Shown piece by piece: positions 48,984 through 62,300 of a DNA stretch of 64,000 bases. The notes beneath the pieces are model-generated. The model saw only the letters and a program-made list of their open reading frames with translations, made no database searches and was not told where the DNA came from. The stretch covers positions 3,944,896-4,008,895 of the forward strand of contig OY986963.1 in the NCBI GenBank assembly GCA_963920575.1, given 5' to 3'. How positions within the stretch are numbered: the stretch's first letter is position 1; each line of letters opens with the position of its first letter. Both the position numbers and the translations under genes were made by a program. The stretch is from Narthecium ossifragum. Lineage: Eukaryota; Streptophyta; Magnoliopsida; Dioscoreales; Nartheciaceae.

Positions 48984-50123
48984 ATGGCACCAGAATGGGA
49001 GATGGGGTTTGGCACGGCTGGGATGGCTCCTCCGGCTTCGTCCACGCCGACTCTCGGCAATTCGCCGACGTTTCTTTACGGGCTCCCATCGGCCGACACT
49101 CTCCGGATAGACGACCTCCTTGACTTCTCTAACCACGACGTCTTCACCACCTCCACCATTGCCACTGCTAAAGACCCTTATCTACCTCCCCCTCCAGACC
49201 CCTCTTCTGCGGCCGGCACGGGGAGCATCAGCTTCGCCGGCGCATCCTCCTCCTCCTCTGACCACCACCACCATCACTACCAGCAGCAGTACCCCCACCT
49301 CCCCTCCTTCACCGACGACATTTATATACCAGTAAGCGATCCACACAAGGAATCATCCTTATATTCTCCTTCTTTTCAGTAAAAAACTGAGAATTTACAC
49401 TGGTTAATCAATTTTGGCATTTTTCAGAGCGAGGAGGCGGCGGAGCTAGAGTGGCTATCGAACTTCGTGGATGACTCTTTCTCCGACGTGCCATACCCAT
49501 CCTCCGGCCACCTCGTGGCTCCCACCACCGCCATCCGGGCCGACCCATCCATCCACACTGGTCGGGGAGCCCGGAGCAAGCGCTCCAGAGGGAACTCCAA
49601 CGCCCCCGTTCACCACCACCATCCCACCACCTGGTCCTCCCTGTCGCCACCGCCCCAGTCCTCCTCCCCCTCCACGACCTCCTCCTCCTCCTCCTCCGAC
49701 TTCCCACCGGCCAATCTACAGCTCAGCAGCGACAACAACCACGGCAGCGGCAGCACCAGTCCGAATACTAGCAGCATTAATAACAACAATAACAAGGGGA
49801 GGCATAAGGGCGAGGGCGGCGAGGACGGCGGCGGAGGGGTGAGGAGGTGCACGCACTGCGCGTCGGAGAAGACCCCCCAGTGGAGGACGGGGCCGCTGGG
49901 GCCCAAGACGCTCTGCAACGCCTGCGGCGTGAGGTACAAGTCCGGGCGGCTGGTGGCGGAGTACCGGCCCGCCGCCAGCCCCACCTTCGTCCTCACCCAG
50001 CACTCCAACTCCCACCGCAAGGTCCTCGAGCTCCGCCGCCAGAAAGAGCTCATCCACATCCGCCACGACGCCGCCCAGTCCTCCTCCCCCTCCGCCGACA
50101 CCGCCGCGCCATTCTTGTTCTAG
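48984..50123 (+). CDS. GATA zinc-finger transcription factor (plant subfamily I)
   Basis: Two exons, 48984-49331 and 49428-50123, encode 347 aa; the 96-bp intron has a GTAAGC donor and a TTTTCAG acceptor. A single type IV zinc finger, C-x2-C-x18-C-x2-C, is formed by Cys257, Cys260, Cys279 and Cys282 ([20 protein letters not shown], then [15 protein letters not shown]). The basic tail continues with [10 protein letters not shown] and [16 protein letters not shown], the conserved C-terminal extension of subfamily I (GATA2/4/9/12 and 5/6/7-like). Upstream are an acidic segment ([10 protein letters not shown]) and [19 protein letters not shown], both typical of this group, a basic ARSKRSRG nuclear signal, and Ser/Pro/His-rich low complexity. 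It should act in the nucleus on WGATAR sites. The exact orthologue cannot be fixed by eye. Confidence 0.93.
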
Positions 50124-50866
50124 ACGCGTCCGGCCCCATCCATCCAGATATCTCTCAATTAATTAATTTTTCCTTGTTTTTAGTATCACGTTTTTTTGAA
50201 TTAATTGCAAATTCTTGGGTTTTAGTTTTTCTGGTCGACGTTGTTATATAGTTAGTTGGTTGGTTGGTTCTACGTATCTAGCTATAAGTTGGATGTTTAT
50301 TTGCTTTATATATATATATATATAAAAGAAAATAACATTGATGAGTAGCACGTGATGTGCTGCTGCCTGCTGGCATCGGCTGCCTGGTGCAAAGGGAAAG
50401 GGTTTCATGAGGCAAGTAGGGGGGAATCGCATCCCCCCACGTGATAAGTCTTCTTAGTTCTGTTAAGCGTGAAATCAATCAATGAACACACACACGCACA
50501 ACAGTAAAAAGGGCTGCAGAGAGGGGAACCTAAAATATGAATAGTAAGTAAAGGACCCATCAGTATGATTGGCCTGTGACTTGCTTGTCTTTGGGATCCA
50601 TACATGCATGCATGATGACTTTGGCCTCATTAATTAAGCTGTATATTATACATATATACATATGAGCAGTGATTAAATACATTGGATGCTGGTGCTGGCT
50701 GGAGGGCGGAGGGGCGGAGGGGGTGGTGAGTGGTGACCTCTTATCTCTGGCTCGTCTGCTGCAACCTGCGTGCCCTGTCTGTTTGGGGACCTCTGGGATG
50801 AGTCCCACACAAGAAAAGCGAGTGATCGGTGGTCCTGCCTGATCTCAATCATTTTGCTTTTCTTGT
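50124..50866. other. 3' flank of the GATA gene
   Basis: AT-rich 3' UTR-like sequence with GGTT repeats near 50250 and a TA run at 50306-50324. Nothing coding is seen before the Pack-MULE. Confidence 0.4.
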
Positions 50867-51200
50867 ATCTTTTTAGAGCAAATAACACTTTACTATCTTG
50901 TAATTTAAAAAATATTCAGTTTGGACCCTACGTTTTAAAAGTGCTCAAAATGAATCATATATTATCAATAACTTACATTTTTTATCCTCTATCTGGACGC
51001 CGTTAGGAGAAGTTGATGGCAAACCATTGACATGATCAGTTTTGAAACTTTCTCGTGCCATGAAACCCGGTTTTGGTGTGAGAAACCGGGTCCGTTTCTC
51101 CGATTTTGGACATTTAAACCCGGTTTTGGACCTTTCTCCACCATCTCCGCCCAAGCTCTCGAGTCTCCACCATCATAATCAACCCATCCCCCCATTTCCC

Positions 51201-52630
51201 ACTCGAGCCATTGTATTCTCCTCCCCCTCCCCCCGCCGGCAAGCTCTGCACCGCCGTCATCGGTGGCGCCTTGTCGACCGATACGCCACTGATCCCCTTG
51301 CTGCCACCGGCATCTCCACCTACCTATTAGAGCGCTCTCCCTCTGGCTCCAAGCCCTGTGACGGTGCCATCCCTCTCTCCATGCTCACCGACTTCTCCCT
51401 CCCCCACTGCCCACTCGAGCCATCGTGCTCTCCTCTCCTCCCCCCGTCAGCAAGCTCCGCGCCGCTGTCATCGATGGCGGCCTCGCGCGGCCGCTGCGCT
51501 GTTGATTCCCTCGCCGCCTCCGACATCTCCACCTACCTATTCCAGCGCTCTCCCTCCAGCTCCAAGCCCTATGACGGCGTGATCCCTCTCTCCATGCTCA
51601 TCGACTCCTCCATCCCCCACTACCCACTCGAGTCATCGTGCTCTCCTCCCCTCCTCTCGCCAGCAAGTTCCACGCCGCTGTCATCGATGGCGGCCCCACC
51701 GGCCGCTGCGCTGTTGAGTCCCTCGCTGTCACTGGCATCTCCACCTACCTATTCGAGTGCTCTCCCTCATGCTCCAAGCCCTATAGTGGCGCCATCCCTC
51801 TCTCCATGCTCATTGACTTCTCCCTCCCCGCCTCCCTCATCGACCGCCAGGCTTCCCGCATGCACCTCCTCTCCCCTTCGAACCTCCTCCCCGACTTCTC
51901 CGACTTCCTCCCCGACCATCTCCACATCCCCATGCTCCGCCATGAGGTCCTTGACTCCTTCCTCCGTGCCCGCACCGCCTCCTACGGCACCCACCTCATC
52001 CCCGCCCCTCGTCACTTCCCTTGACATCATGTCCTCCTCTTCTGATCCTCACATCATCCACTACGGGCCTGCTTTGGCGACCCCATGGATCTGGAATCCA
52101 TGGGATTCGGAATCCGGAATCTGCTCGGAATCCGCAGGGGTGGATTCCGAAAACGGCGTCCGCTCAGGAGAAGCGGACGCCGAAAACGGAATCCGCATAA
52201 GGGCGGATTCCGTTTTCCGGGATCCGATTGCTTATCCAAACAACTGGATAAGTGTATCTCGAAATCCGCACATCCTCCCATATTCTCCCATCCATCGGAT
52301 TCGTTTCATCCCTTGCCATCCAAACAAGCATCTCCTTTGGTTCCTGGGAGTCCCTCGCCGTCGACGTCGTCATCGGCACCAACGGCGCTAATAGATGTGT
52401 CAGCAGATCCATCGGCGCTGGTGATTACTCATGCGCGATAGCTATCCAGGAACGCATTCGCTTGTCGGCCAACCAAATGTCCCACTACGCCGACCTCGCC
52501 AAGATGTACGTAGGTAACGATGTCACCCCCGACTTCTACAGTTGGGTCTTCCCCAAATCCGATCACGTCACCATCGACACAGGTACCGTGGTCTCCAAAT
52601 CAAAAATCAAAAAGTACCAAGACTTAACAT
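51201..52630 (+). pseudogene. Captured geranylgeranyl reductase (CHLP) pseudogene with N-terminal triplication
   Basis: Chlorophyll and tocopherol synthesis uses geranylgeranyl reductase in plastids. Here three tandem units with a period of about 212 bp (starting at CACTCGAGYCA near 51200, 51412 and 51625) each encode a decayed FAD-site start (HAAVIDGGPTGRCAVESLA in the third) and GISTYLFE...GAIPLSMLIDF. The third continues with SLIDRQASRMHLLSPSNL and HEVLDSFLRARTASYGTHL. After a nested insertion the frame LAVDVVIGTNGAN, SIGAGDYSCAIAIQERIRL and MYVGNDVTPDFYSWVFPK follows. Frames differ between parts, and the GxGxxG site is damaged (GGP-TG, GGALST). The 449-codon open frame across it is therefore not a gene. 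Confidence 0.85.
52065..52332. mobile_element. MITE-like insertion inside the captured geranylgeranyl reductase copy
   Basis: It starts GGGCCTGCTTTGGCGACC and ends CCATCCAAACAAGCATC, giving PIF-like inverted ends (TGCTTTGG against CCAAACAAGCA). It is full of GGATTCCG and CGGAATCC words and has an inner CGGCGTCCGCT/AGCGGACGCCG hairpin. It separates two parts of the reductase homology, so it inserted after the capture or arrived with it. Confidence 0.5.
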
Positions 52631-52813
52631 CGGTTTATCGTCAAATGACTTAACGTCGTTGGGTGTTTGGTGGTAAATCAAATGGTTTTGGTAATGTAGG
52701 ATTCATTTTGAGCGGTTTTAAAACAAATGGTCTAAACTGAACATTTTCTAAATTACAGGAAAGTAAAGTATTATTTGCCCCTCTTTTTATGGATGGGTCA
52801 TTCCAAAAGCCTG

Positions 52814-52886
<73 letters not shown>
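52814..52886. repeat. Compound microsatellite (TA)n(GA)n
   Basis: About 18 TA units are followed directly by about 18 GA units. It lies just right of the second Pack-MULE. Confidence 0.9.
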
Positions 52887-52890
<4 letters not shown>

Positions 52891-53399
52891 GAGAGATACG
52901 GGCCTCAAGAGCGACTCAGAAGGTCATTTGATATGGGTTGGTCCACAGACACGGCTCAAATTTGGAGAAGTATTCCCCAAAATGGCTAAAGTGTCGCACT
53001 AACCGAATGGGCCTTCAAATCAATTGATCCGTACCGGCCCATCCGAGTCCGGCCCAATTAATTGGCCCTCTTGTGGGTAACGCTTCTGACGAATGCAAGC
53101 AGAAATTCCTTGTGAGATTCATGTGCTTACAATTACAGGAAATAAGCCTCATTCGGATTGATGATTCATGGGACTATTTCGCAGTGATCTTATAACTACT
53201 ATTTTGGGCCCCGGTCCTGATCGACGTCGGCCCATCTTCTTTAACCTAAAGATCTTTCACTCAGACATATAAAATTGCAGCCACGGCCGAACGTCCCGAG
53301 TCCCAACACATAATATTGCTGCATCTCATCTGTTCACTCTCAAAATTAAAATTGAAGCACCAACTCCGTTATGTAAATCTAGAAAAGGTCGTGCGTCAC

Positions 53400-53665
53400 T
53401 AAATTATGTACATTGTCCATGCTCTTGAATTGGTAGGGATATACCGATTGGTTGATCTAGTAGAATAATATCGACGAATTAAATCAATCAATATGCATAT
53501 ACTTACCGATTGAATGTATCAATGATCGAATATATTCCGATTGGTTAATCTAGTCTATCGATATTGTTTTACTGATAGAATAGATTAATCAATCGATAGA
53601 TACATACTGATTAGAGAACATGTGTAATATACATGTCACGTATCACGTCATCATGTACACAAATC
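53400..53665. mobile_element. Palindrome-rich MITE, copy E (diverged)
   Basis: It ends CATGTACACAAATC at 53665, preceded by AATATACATGTCACGT, the same right end as other copies. The body has degenerate units (TACCGATTG, ATCGATA, GGTTGATCTAGT). The left end, AATTATGTACATTG near 53400, is a decayed inverted match. Confidence 0.5.
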
Positions 53666-53864
53666 TTTATCCATTTAGAAAATAATCGTTCGGCATGGCA
53701 GATGTTTTCAACCAAACACTTTTCCCTACATGCTAGATCACATAATCTAGTATCAATCTTATCGACAGTCAACATATATAGACAGACTTCCTCAAATCAC
53801 TTGAAACATATCAAATTGCAACCATGGCCGGAACACAGATACATATGTAACAAAACAGCACAGG

Positions 53865-55607
53865 CTAGTGGAAGAAGAGCCCACATGAGAGCTTTCCTGC
53901 AGTCCCTCTGGCTCTGGCCTTCTCAAAGCTCTTGGCCACCACCGACATCTTCTTGGCAGCGGCTGCCTGCTCCTTGACCTTCTTCTCCTGAGCCTTAGCC
54001 TGTGCACTCCTGATCCGCCTCTGCATCCGGTCCATCGCCTTAGCCCGCTGCTTATCCAGCCTCATCTCCACCGCCCTCATCTCCATCTTCGCCTTGCCTA
54101 TCAGCTTCCTCTCCCACTCATTGATCACAGCCTCCTCCTTCCTCAGCCTGCATTTGATTGATGCTTAATTAGTAGTTGTTTCTAATTTGGATTATAAGCC
54201 TTCAGAGTCATAAATTAGTAGCAATCATATAGGATTCAAAGTGGCAGGGTGTCACACTGGTTCATCAGCTTCGTAGTACTGGCCTCCTTCCATGCGATTA
54301 GCTTCGCCTCGATTTCCCTCTTCTTCATCCTCCGCTTCCGCTGAGCTGCCGACCTGATGCTCTCATTGATAGCGCTCTCCATGTCGAAGTTCTCATAGCC
54401 GCCGCAAACTTCGTCACTGCTGACTCTGTAGTACCCATCATCTGTACGCATAACCAAATCATCAAACTCAGCTGGAAGAGGCTATGCTATGCTTGAATTA
54501 AACAGCTGAATGCATGCATTACCTGAGAACAGCCGAGTAGGCCTATGGCTACCTCGCTCTTCTCGCTCTTCGATCACGGCGGGCAGTCTCCCATCGTCAT
54601 TAACATTCCTGCAGCCGCCAGGCTCCACCGATTCGAACACCTGGCACGAGACGTGCCGACCAGCTGATCTCATGGGGGTGGACGTGGGGTTGGACTTAGG
54701 TGTGCGGCTTCGCTTGGTAGCAGAACCCGAACCCTCTGCATGATCACAACCACAACGGTAGAATTAATGAGTGTTGAGTTTTGCAAGAAACCATGCAAGA
54801 AAGTAAGAGAAATGGATCGAAGAGACACCACTCTCACCTCTTGTGGATCTTTTCATCGGAGAAGGGGTGACAACCGGTTCTTGTCTCTGCTGAGGGGAAG
54901 AGGAGGGCTTCCTTCTTCTTCTCTCTTCCACTTGCTCGGTAGACGCCGACTTCTTGCCATCATTAGATGTGATGGAAGAGCTCTGTAGGCATTTAGAACA
55001 GGGATGTCAAGAAACCAATACTATGACATGGGTTTCTCTTCTCAGAGATCAAAGCATCGATGGCATTAGAAACAGAGACGAAAACAGGGGAAGGCCAAAC
55101 GTCGTGCTGCGCTACCCAAGAAAGCGAGACAATAAAGGCAAGAACTTTAAGAAGAAGAAGAAGAGAGGAGGAGACCTGGTTGGGCGTGGCGAAGGAGGAG
55201 TCGTTGGCCGTGCAGACGTGAGAGGTGGCGGCGTGCTCCGATGGAGGTGAGCAGGAGAGGAAGCTCGCCGGGCTGCAGATGGGGGAAGGGGTGGTTGGGC
55301 ACTTGTCCAAGAAGGAGCCCAAGCTCCAACCGCCACAGCTCCCGAATGACGACCCCCGTCGCCTCCCGCCGGCCATCGCCGCCATCGCCGCGAGTAGCTC
55401 CGAGCTGGGGCGGCTGCGGGTCGAGTCGCTGATCCGGGACTGCGTCCAAGAGCGGTTGTCGGTCTCTTCCTCCGACTCGGTTGCGAAGGCGACGGCGGGC
55501 CACCCTAGAGAGCCGTAGTGGGGGTGCCGGTGGTGGTCGGGACGCTTCTTGTTGCTGCTGTGGCACGGCGAGAAGTAATCCATGGATCGCCTCCTCCAAG
55601 ACAGCAT
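53865..55607 (-). CDS. Remorin family protein (long N-terminal extension)
   Basis: Five exons on the minus strand, 55176-55607, 54838-54982, 54523-54735, 54258-54441 and 53865-54147, encode 418 aa; all introns are GT-AG and the phases agree. The C-terminal third is a Remorin_C coiled coil (about 295-405): KREIEAKLIAWKEAS, LMNQLRKEEAVINEWERKL, then alternating charged heptads rich in Lys, Arg and Ala. It ends KLSCGLFFH, where the Cys could be S-acylated and anchor the protein to the plasma membrane as in other remorins. The N-terminal two thirds are disordered and Ser/Pro/Arg-rich, as in long remorins of groups 5/6. Remorins organise plasma-membrane nanodomains and act in immunity, symbiosis and plasmodesmal control. 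An alternative start eight codons downstream (55583) also fits. Confidence 0.88.
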
Positions 55608-56388
55608 CTTGGCCTCTCTTCTTATAAATCCTCTTGGCGAGAGAGAGAGAGAGAGAGAGGAATTATATAGATGAAGAATATATAGGTGCATGGGATTCAA
55701 ATGGACCTGTGTTTCTTAAATTCGGATCCGACCCGTTAAGCCTCTCATATGTATCCACTGGGTTAATTCAACGTCAAATTGGAAGCAGCTCATAGACACG
55801 TCAACTGGCAATTACAAGAGAGATTCTTAGTGCACAATGGTAAATATAATGTTTTATGAAATGTTCTTGAGCTGCACAAAAGAGAACAACGGTTTCTAAA
55901 TACCACTCGTCCGCTCCCCAGTTCCTCAACAGTTATATGTACATCAAGGAACATCAGGTTCATATATTATCCGGGTCGAATTTTGGACATTTTGTTTGCA
56001 TGAGCTGATCCCAACGATCTGACAATTTGGGACATTGTAGCATTGCAGATAGGACTTTTGTGATGGTAACCAACATTTCAATAGACCACCCTTCTTGATT
56101 GAGTTGAGACCTCCTCTAGAGACAAATAGAGTGGTATATTTTGATCAGCTTGGGAAAAAGATGAAGATATGAAAGATTAAAGCTCTAAATCAAGCAAAAG
56201 GGCAGGATTCCAGACCTGGAACATACTCGCTCGAGTCTTAACTTGGGCCATGACCAGCATGGGAAATCAGAGAATCAGAGACTAATGCCTGTTACATTCA
56301 AACGTAAGTGCAAGGTCACTAAATCAATCATTAGGCATACCAAATTGCAGAGAGAGTTGGGAAATCATATTCTTCCAGTCTGACTTGC
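55608..56388. other. Spacer between the remorin and LPA1-like genes
   Basis: A (GA)n run at 55639-55659 lies in the presumed remorin leader. The 3' UTR of the LPA1-like gene is probably within 56100-56388. No other gene is seen. Confidence 0.4.
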
Positions 56389-59300
56389 CTACTCCGTTTC
56401 CCCTTGTCTGATATCTTTCGAAGGTGCAGGAGAAATGCCTCGTTCAATGCACTGAACAAAAGATGCACATAAGTTCCCAAAAATGCCATCTGATGCTTCA
56501 AATATATTGCCTTCAAGCAATTATGATCATCATCAAATTAGTTATGTTGTAAGCAGAACTTATGTACCTGCAGGAGATAGTTGTGGAGAAAATCCAGCGT
56601 CTGTGTGAATGACGTTGCCGAGATATTGACCACCATAAGGCCCTGATGTTAAAGAACATACCAGGAGGCATTTGATTTGGTTAAACAGTATGGCTGGCAA
56701 ACAAGAGTTGGCATTTAGTCTTCTTGTCCTAGATTTTCTTTTTTCTTTCCCTTCTACTTTCCTACTAAAATACAGGTATCTGATCATGGTCATCAGAGAG
56801 TAGGCACCTCTAGAAACGGAAACAATTATGGAAGATGGGCAGATTTAAGATACACATAAACCGATAAACCGCTTGCTAAGATTCAACCATGTGGATATGT
56901 TACTCATAAGGAATGACCAGATAAGCTTACCTGTGACTGAAAGGAACAAAGATAGTCCTGAATAGTTTTAAGATTGCTTATTAGCTTATCTTGATCCTGG
57001 GAAAATGAGAAAGAAGAACGGGTTTTTCAGTTTAAGCAAATTATGACTCAAATACCACAATTTGCGACACAAGAAATGAGAACACATAATCAAAGTAATA
57101 AAGCGATAAAAGCCAATCACCAAGTGCTTCTAATTAATCATGTAAATGCAGAGCCAATTACCACAATGAGATTGCCTAATTCATGTAAAATAGGTTGACA
57201 GTATAAAGAAGTAGTCTGCATTATTACGCCGTCAAGCTAAATGATGCTAAACCTTAGTTAAAGAAACTTGCCAAGGATAATTGTCAAGTTCAAACCAAAG
57301 TTGGGTATGTTGATATGAATCAGTCATCTATTTCCTTGAATGTGTGCCCTTTATGAGCAAAATGATTTTGCATAACAAAAAGAAATCCTTGTCAAATATA
57401 GCCAACAAATGTTTTTGAGTACCTGAAGAAGACTTTTATCTACAAATGTTCTGGTGGATATCCATTCCTCTAGTAAGGCCTGCACCCAGCAAAAACACAA
57501 TTTGTCTAAGATTACACATGTAATGCACACATCAGAACATAAGAGAGTTGAAGTTCAGTAAGGAAATATTCACAAGTATAATTATACAACAAAACTCAGT
57601 TCTTGGACTGAAACATCAGATTACTGGGTTCTTGTAAATTATAAACAGATTTTCCAATAAATGATAAGGTCCTAAGGATTACCAAGATTGACCGAGTGTG
57701 AGCCGTGCAGAAAAAAATAAAAATAAAAGGACAAAGTAGGATCCAAGGAGGTGATAACATGATGACCAGCATAACCCGAGGAGCTAGGTACTGAAATGTA
57801 ACTGAAAATCCCAGGAACCAGTATGCCAATATGACTAAAAATCATCATCAAGAACTCAACATCCCATGCATATGGTCCTTTGCAAGAAAAATGAGCTCCA
57901 TGACAAGGCAAGGATTCTTGAACATGTCTATCAAAATTGGGTGCATACAATAAGACAGGCGTAAGAGTAAACATGAAGAAAATGGATAATAAGGAAAAAC
58001 CTAGAATAAAACTGTGTTGCTACAATTAAGGACCAGCAATTTAATTAACAACAAGAAGTGTACTTCCATGTGGAAGAATAAAAAAGAGACTCGCTGCTTG
58101 ACTAGAGGTTTCAAGTTGTTGGATGGCTTAAAAACTGCAAACTAAATAGCTAAGAGCTCAAAACCGACCTTTTTCATATTTCTAGCATTCTGGTCTTATC
58201 CCACCTAAAACTGATTCACACCATGAACAAAGAACATGACCCAGCGAGTTTTGAAAGTAAATAATGACTGCACTGAAGCTGACATCAACTTTCGGTTGTT
58301 ACAAAGATCATTGGCTACATTTTTGTGAAGCCTTTTTTCCTATGAAAAGGGTTGCACAAGAGGTAGACTAATTGGAGGAGAAAAACAATCAACAAACCTT
58401 GTGATCAAACTCAGCCATCTTCAAAACTATTGGTACCACAATTGGCTCAGCAGCAGACTTTTCTTGTTTCAGTGGATTACTACTGCTTTGTAGATCAGAA
58501 CCGGGATGGACTGCCTCTGAATCAGCAGCAGAGCTTCCTGTCTTTCCAGAATCATTTTCTTGTATTTCTGACTCCTCATGACAGTTCCCTGAATTAATGG
58601 AAGGTATTAAACAGTAGATAGAAAATTGGAGCGTGTAGATTTAAACCCCCACTTCTTAAGAACTCCAGAAAAACATTTAGAGAACAGGCATCATGATAGT
58701 CATTGCTAAGAGCAGCCACATGAAAGCCAGGCTATTCTGACGAGATCAAGTTTGTCATGGGATGAAATACAGATAAAATAACTAGATAATGGTTAAAAGC
58801 CTATAACGATACCGTGCTCTGAAATATTTTCTGTGAGGCCAGCAGATAGTGGTCGATCTACATCCAGAATTATTTGGGAAGCAAATGCCCCCTCAGTTCC
58901 TTCCATCTCAAGAGTCTTCTTAATCACATCATCCTGGCCGGAAGCTTTTTCCGAGTTTGAGTTGAGTTCTGATTCATCCCTCAGGGTACCTGAGTCATTT
59001 TCTTTTTTACGTGATTCTACCAGGTCTCTCTTCCCGTCGTCCAATAGATAGATACTCGGATCTAAGTGTATCCCCTGCAATATAATGAGAATGCATTTGA
59101 CAAAAATGAAACATTCTGGTACTTGGCAGACCATGCGTAGTAAAATGACAAGATGAAAATTCTACTATCTGTCAAGTAAACCTCTAACAGAGAATGAAAA
59201 TTACATGTACATATTGAAATCTTTAGTAGTTATAATGCTAATATTTGTGGTAACAATGTTGGCATTAATCAAGAAGACAGCTAAGGATACTTGAAGAATG

Positions 59301-62300
59301 GAACAAAATACGAAACAAAGCAATTGAACCTATAAATAGAGAGTTAAAAAATGCAGCTAATCCTGAGTAGGCGTGTAAAATGGCTAGGCTTAAGCTCCCA
59401 TCTCGGTACGACTAGATGGTCATTGTGATGTAATGTCCTTATTAAATTACAAGAAACACATTAGAAGGCCCACAAAAAAATAAAACATAGATAAATCAAG
59501 TACCAATATTACAGCATAAATGTTCTTTGCTCCAACATATCATAAATAAGTTGGTTATCTCACCTCAATTATTATAGGCTTCCCATCTTTCATTGCCTTC
59601 TTCAAATCACCAGCCAAGCCTACACAAAAGATAAGTAAAAATTCATAGCCTAATAAGCTAAATGAGCACACATAATAAAACGGCATATCAGGAATGCAAC
59701 TTTAGTTCATTCAACCGTCAACAACTCCACCAAGTATACTCAGAAACTTACTCCCAACCCTACTAGCCAGCAATAACAACCAAAATTGATGATTCAAAAC
59801 AAATTCCAACAAGATAGATACCTTTACGAACAACTCTGCATTCCCTACAGAATTCAGTGATCAGTTCTTCAGAGGAATTAAAATCTCGTGCCCAGACTGG
59901 TGTTGATGTTAATGGGGCGCTACATAGGTCAAGGAAAGGCAAAAACATCAATTAATTGCAAAATGTATACGTCAGCAACATAAGATATACAAGTTCCAAA
60001 AACATTTTCGTCCTCACAGTAGGAACCCAGAGATTAGGACATCAAGAATAGGTTACCAAAATGCATACATCCTGCAGAGTACAATCAAATTTCATCCAGT
60101 TCAGGACATAAAAACTAAGGTCCAAGGAAGAGTAACAATGCTGTCAACCTGCAGACTCTACTTATTAGCTTCCGTAAAGGACAACTAAAGCAACTTAGAC
60201 ATGTGCTTTCAAGTCCAACAGCCACACATAACCCCCATCTAAAACTCATATTTACCTTCACCATACAATAGCATGCAATATACAAGTACTAGCCATATAC
60301 ATTGTCTGCCTTGTATTGAATAATATCAGCATCATTATCCAAATCTCCATGCCATATATTGAATACTATCAGAGATTCAGCATCATTACCCAAATCTTTC
60401 TCCAGCATAATAGGGATTGGCTATCAAAGCACAAGTCTGGATAGATGTGTTAAAACAAGACTCTGAATGGATCATTTAACAAACATGAGCCTAATACCAA
60501 AATTCTACCATTGTTAGGACATCAAAATGCTAACAAAGACACCTATGAGGGAAAAAAATCCAGAGCACAAATTGTTAGCCTATTCTCTCTGTAGCTCGCA
60601 TTCATGAAACAGAGGCGTGTTCTTATCTACATAGGCACATCACTTTTGAGCAATAAATTTCTATGCAATTGACCAGGGGAATAGACTTTCCAAGTTCCAA
60701 CCATTCAGATTGAATCAATAGTCCCAAGAAGTGACTAGTGCATTCATTGCATATTTCGATGCAAAATATAAGAAGTTTTTGTTTCAGCAGTTGAATATAC
60801 AAGCCACTGAGAATGGCAAAAGAATTGTGAGACCGCTTACTCTGTTGACGTTCGTAGCAATTCATACACCATATCGGTCTGCGAAATCAAATAAAAATCT
60901 TGAAACGTAAATAAAACTGGACAACCAATAAATTGCTTCCACAATAAAAAAATCCATTGCAACAAGTAATAGATTTACCTGCAAAACATTTGGCAAATTG
61001 AGACGCTGCGCAAGTTGTGTGGCTATGGTGGATTTTCCGGCACAGGCAGTGCCGCACACAAGAATAACCAATGGTACTCTTTGGTGATGAAATCTAAAAG
61101 ACCATGATAAAAGAAGTAAACTATTTGAGTAGCGTCCTCATACAGGTCTCTAAATTAGACTTTTCAGATGAATTTCTATGCAATGACAACAATAAAAAGA
61201 ATATAAGCAATAACTACAGATAGCTAAAATAATCCAGGTGTATTAAATTGGGAAGTGTTTCATCTCAGAAAACATTCTGAAACTAGAATACATGCCCAAG
61301 ACAATATGAGCTGGAGGATAACCATTGTGAGAATATATCCGAAGCTCTGCATGCTGAAAATGATGAAATTGGATGATTCAATACATACCAGCAGCTAATA
61401 TGTGGCACAAATCAAACTACACATTAACATGGAGTCTGGCACCACTGCTTTGTCGAAAGTATGTTCTATCCTCTCAATCGTTCCATCAAGATTACATCCC
61501 AAAACAGATGATTAGGATATTTGGTACAAGCTCATGTTTCCTTCAAAATTCTAATCACTTATGTTTCTATGGACAACGCTAACAGCAGTGCTAAATTTCC
61601 AACATTAGCTTAGATACAACTCATGCAAGCCCAAAAGAGTCCTCTTGTTGAAGAACAGATAGTACATTATGTAGGAAACATGCTACATCATCAAAAGCAT
61701 TACACCGAACATTTTATCATTACCTGGTCATCATCTTATATCGATTTATGTACTCCTCCCCATATCCTCGTCGTTCCATCAGCTAGACAATGATAACTCC
61801 AAATTAATACCAAGGGCAGAAAAATTGGTGATATGGTTTCAGGATCGCACATTTAATTGGAAGGATCGAAAATGTAGCATGTTGCGTTCTATCTGAGTTT
61901 ATTGAAACAACAAAAGGAAAAGGTTGAGAGCTAAATATAATGTACCTTGAACAGATTTGCTTCCAAATCAGACTGTGAACTGCAAAAATACAAAAAAAAA
62001 ACAATTAGATTATTGCAACAAAAAAAAAATCTTTAACATGCAGTGCACGGTAAAAAGTTAAGACTTTGTTTGATGCTAGTAAAACCTCATAATGACAGAG
62101 AAGCAGGGACGCAGGTAGAAATAGCATGACTGCGGTGTTGCTTGAGTAATTCACTTACAGATGTGCTAGTTCGTGACACACCCATTAAAACCCAATGTGT
62201 TGATGGCATCAATAAGTTGTTGGTGTTCTTTTTGTGATGAATAATCATGGCATTGCCTCACACATATTTGTTTATGTGTCAGCATATGTGGCTCAGATGG

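Larger units (their letters stand above)
50876..52780. mobile_element. Pack-MULE carrying geranylgeranyl reductase fragments
   Basis: The ends are long inverted repeats: the left starts GAGCAAATAACACTTTACT and the right, read inward, GGGCAAATAATACTTTACT. Similarity runs for over 100 bp, including GTTTTAAAA and GCTCAAAATGAATC. Nine-base flanks ATCTTTTTA (50867-50875) and CTCTTTTTA (52781-52789) differ at one base, an aged 9-bp target duplication. The GC-rich inside is a captured, internally triplicated geranylgeranyl reductase piece with another small element nested in it. No transposase. Confidence 0.85.

Noticed and set aside
49610..50101. 163-codon minus-strand frame over the GATA exon
   Set aside because: Antisense shadow of the GATA zinc-finger coding sequence.
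51042..52391. 449-codon plus-strand open frame
   Set aside because: It crosses three out-of-frame reductase copies and a nested MITE inside MULE ends; its translation is Ser/Pro low complexity, and the recognisable homology lies in other frames.
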